Shown here piece after piece: positions 5,375 through 6,579 of a DNA stretch of 6,579 nt. The stretch covers positions 1-6,579 of the forward strand of contig CAKTVN010000094.1 in NCBI GenBank assembly GCA_934623545.1, given 5' to 3'. The translations under genes were made by a program, and so were the position numbers. The number at the start of each line of letters is the position of its first letter. Position 1 is the first letter of the stretch. The notes beneath the pieces were generated by a model. It was not told where the DNA came from and searched no databases. It saw only the letters and a list, made by a program, of their open reading frames with translations. This DNA is from an uncultured Oscillospiraceae bacterium. GTDB taxonomy: Bacteria; Bacillota; Clostridia; Oscillospirales; Oscillospiraceae.

Positions 5375-6579
5375 ATGAGCGCTGCATACAAGGATCGCAC
5401 CACCGAAGAACTGAAACAGGAATATGCCTCCGTCAAGTCGGAGTACGAGGCTTTGAAGGCAAAGGAACTGAAGCTCAACATGGCGCGCGGAAAGCCCGGC
5501 AAGGAGCAGCTGGACATGGTTTCAGACATCCTGACGGTCCTGTCGAAGCCGGAGGAGTGCATCGTGGACGGCGTCGACGCGCGCAACTACGGCGAGCTGA
5601 CGGGTCTTCGCTGTGCGAAGGAATACTGGGCGGACGTGCTCGGCTGCAAGCCGGAAGAGTGCTTCATCGGCGGCAACGCCTCACTGACACTGATGTACGA
5701 CACCATCTCCAAGGCGTATACGCACGGTCTGCTGCACTCGGAGAAGCCCTGGTGCAAGCTCGATACCGTCAAGTGGCTCTGCCCCGCGCCCGGCTATGAC
5801 CGGCATTTCAAGGTCACAGAGTCCTTTGGCTTTGAGCTGATCACCGTTCCCATGACCCCGACCGGACCCGATATGGACAAGGTCGAGGAGCTGGTCAAGG
5901 ACCCGGCGGTCAAGGGTATGTGGTGCGTGCCGAAATACTCGAACCCCGACGGCATCATCTATTCCGACGAGACGGTCGACCGCATCGCGCATCTGCGCCC
6001 GGCAGCGCCCGATTTTACCGTCATGTGGGACAACGCATATTGCATCCACGAGTTTGACGGCGAATTTGTGCCGTTCCGCGACATCCTGACGCTCTGCCGC
6101 GAGGCGGGCAACCCCGACATGGTCTTCGAGTTTGCTTCGACCTCGAAGGTCACGCTGCCCGGCGCGGGCTTCTCGGTGATGGCAGCGTCGGTGGACAACC
6201 AGAAGTATATGGAGAAGCTGCTCTCCATCCAGACCATTTCGTATGACAAGGTCAACGCTCTGCGCCATGTGCGTTATCTGAAGGACAAGGCGCATACGCT
6301 GGAGCTGATGAAGAAGCACGCGGCGATCCTGAACCCGAAGTTCCAGTGCGTCCTGCGTCATCTTGACGAGCAGATCGCGCCGCTCGGCATCGCCTCATGG
6401 GAGCGCCCGAAGGGCGGCTACTTCGTCTCCTGCAACACGGCTCCGGGTCTTGCGAAGCGCACGCTGGCGCTGTGCAAGGAGGCTGGCGTCGTGATGACGG
6501 GCGCGGGCGCGACGTTCCCCTATGGCAAGGACCCGCAGGATTCCAACATCCGCATCGCACCCTCGCTCCCGCCGGTAGA
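5375..6579 (+). CDS. Class I aminotransferase, probable aspartate aminotransferase (PF12897 type), 3' end cut off
   Basis: The frame is open for 401 codons from the ATG at 5375 and runs off the right edge with no stop; I estimate some 25-35 residues are missing by family length. The fold-type I, PLP-dependent motifs are clear: GGNASL (99-104) in the cofactor phosphate loop region, PKYSNPDG (186-193) with N190, and MWDNAY (217-222) with D219 for the pyridine nitrogen and Y222. FASTSK (253-258) carries the Schiff-base lysine K258, and NIRIAPS (391-397) carries R393, which binds the substrate carboxylate. The N-terminal LKLNMARGKPGKEQLDM (32-48) and YGELTGL (72-78) are typical of the aspartate aminotransferase subgroup covered by PF12897. 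It should interconvert aspartate plus 2-oxoglutarate with oxaloacetate plus glutamate in the cytoplasm. It has its own promoter and follows a terminator, so it is transcribed separately from the symporter. Other 2-amino acid substrates are possible. Confidence 0.9.
   Translation, partial: MSAAYKDRTTEELKQEYASVKSEYEALKAKELKLNMARGKPGKEQLDMVSDILTVLSKPEECIVDGVDARNYGELTGLRCAKEYWADVLGCKPEECFIGGNASLTLMYDTISKAYTHGLLHSEKPWCKLDTVKWLCPAPGYDRHFKVTESFGFELITVPMTPTGPDMDKVEELVKDPAVKGMWCVPKYSNPDGIIYSDETVDRIAHLRPAAPDFTVMWDNAYCIHEFDGEFVPFRDILTLCREAGNPDMVFEFASTSKVTLPGAGFSVMAASVDNQKYMEKLLSIQTISYDKVNALRHVRYLKDKAHTLELMKKHAAILNPKFQCVLRHLDEQIAPLGIASWERPKGGYFVSCNTAPGLAKRTLALCKEAGVVMTGAGATFPYGKDPQDSNIRIAPSLPPV

Overview
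The window looks like chromosomal DNA of a GC-rich, Gram-positive anaerobe of the Clostridia, most probably Oscillospiraceae/Ruminococcaceae. The support is a GC-rich coding style, strong GGAGG-type ribosome binding sites, one clear TTG start, SigA-type promoters that mostly carry an extended TGn -10 box, and the gene families present. This placement is inference; there is no rRNA or marker gene here. No phage, insertion sequence, CRISPR array or tRNA was seen.

Layout. Bases 1-278 are non-coding and packed with GC-rich hairpins, one of which (203-230) is a good intrinsic terminator for the leftward gene beside it. At 279-857 on the minus strand is a 192-residue membrane-anchored XRE-type regulator that starts at TTG. 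The divergent gap 858-1220 holds two back-to-back promoters with a long hairpin between their -35 boxes. Rightward from 1221 come a Cof-type HAD phosphatase and, overlapping it by 10 bases, a TSUP-family membrane transporter. A structured element of about 217 bp with 17-base terminal inverted repeats (2850-3066) fills most of the gap before the next gene.

From 3092 to the right edge three genes fit one theme, the acidic amino acids. They are an Asp/Glu racemase-family enzyme, a glutamate/aspartate:cation symporter (DAACS family), and a class I aspartate aminotransferase of the PF12897 type that is cut off by the window end. The symporter and aminotransferase each have their own well-formed promoter, and a perfect 12-bp hairpin terminator separates them, so they look like a functional neighbourhood rather than one operon. 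A plausible shared role is to import Asp/Glu, interconvert the L and D forms, and move the amino group between aspartate/oxaloacetate and glutamate/2-oxoglutarate.

Nothing here is clearly an undescribed system. The items most worth a second look are the 217-bp palindromic element, the left-edge hairpin array, and the hairpin sitting between the divergent promoters.
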